Of a stretch of DNA of 5,377 bases, positions 5,318-5,377 are shown piece after piece. Positions within the stretch are counted from its first letter, which is position 1; every line of letters starts with the position of its first letter. This DNA is from Acidobacteriota bacterium (GTDB lineage Bacteria; Acidobacteriota; UBA6911), in assembly GCA_017860075.1 (NCBI GenBank), contig JAFNAH010000369.1, positions 1 to 5,377 on the forward strand, read 5' to 3'. Under the pieces are notes generated by a model. The model saw nothing but the letters and a program-made list of their open reading frames with translations. It had not been told where the DNA came from and did not search any database. The position numbers and the translations under genes were made by a program.

Positions 5318-5377
5318 TGCGCCCGGTCACAGGTGCGTGAATTCCCTGCAACACCCCGCGTCCGGCCCTCTCCGTTG
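5318..5377. other. Downstream end of window, nothing recognised
   Basis: Sixty bases follow the rho stop. I see no hairpin with a T-run and no start with a ribosome site. The gene that follows rho is outside the window. Confidence 0.5.

Overview
This 5.4 kb, moderately GC-rich window is from a bacterial chromosome. The clearest genes are housekeeping or family-level recognisable: the tail of an EamA-type transporter, a STAS protein, a LigD-type 3'-phosphoesterase domain protein, a TPR protein and transcription terminator Rho. The TPR protein (tail reading KARHNDTLDGLDQVLAKAK) and the general style of the genes remind me of Acidobacteriota. That placement is recall-based inference, since no rRNA or other strong marker is present.

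Layout, left to right. Positions 1-112 hold the last 36 codons of an EamA/DMT-family permease on the + strand. Positions 113-426 are a non-coding gap between convergent genes and contain a seven-unit imperfect hexanucleotide tandem repeat (215-256). Positions 427-2243 are a minus-strand two-gene operon: a 108-aa STAS protein is read first and overlaps by an ATGA the start of a 497-aa exported protein with a secretin-N-terminus-like domain, HEAT repeats and an unrecognised C-terminal domain. A 59-bp divergent control region with an inverted repeat follows. A stand-alone 121-aa LigD 3'-phosphoesterase-like protein then runs on the + strand (2303-2668). It keeps the metal-binding H-H-D set but has Arg where the second active-site His is expected.

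A 288-bp gap (2669-2956) carries an 11-bp direct repeat, a perfect TTGACA hexamer followed by a 24-bp inverted repeat, and two overlapping, mutually exclusive hairpins. It leads into a 362-aa membrane-anchored or exported TPR protein (2957-4045) with a good ribosome binding site.

The last gene is rho (4150-5317), and it is broken. The N-terminal helical domain and the complete ATPase domain are both well preserved but lie in different frames. About 56 residues between them, nearly all of the cold-shock-type RNA-binding domain, are missing. This is the most striking observation in the window. It is either a very recent deletion in a normally conserved gene or an assembly error, and the sequence alone cannot decide.

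I see no mobile element, CRISPR array, RNA gene or evident new multi-gene defence or metabolic system. The STAS plus STN/HEAT operon is the best candidate for a little-described functional pair.
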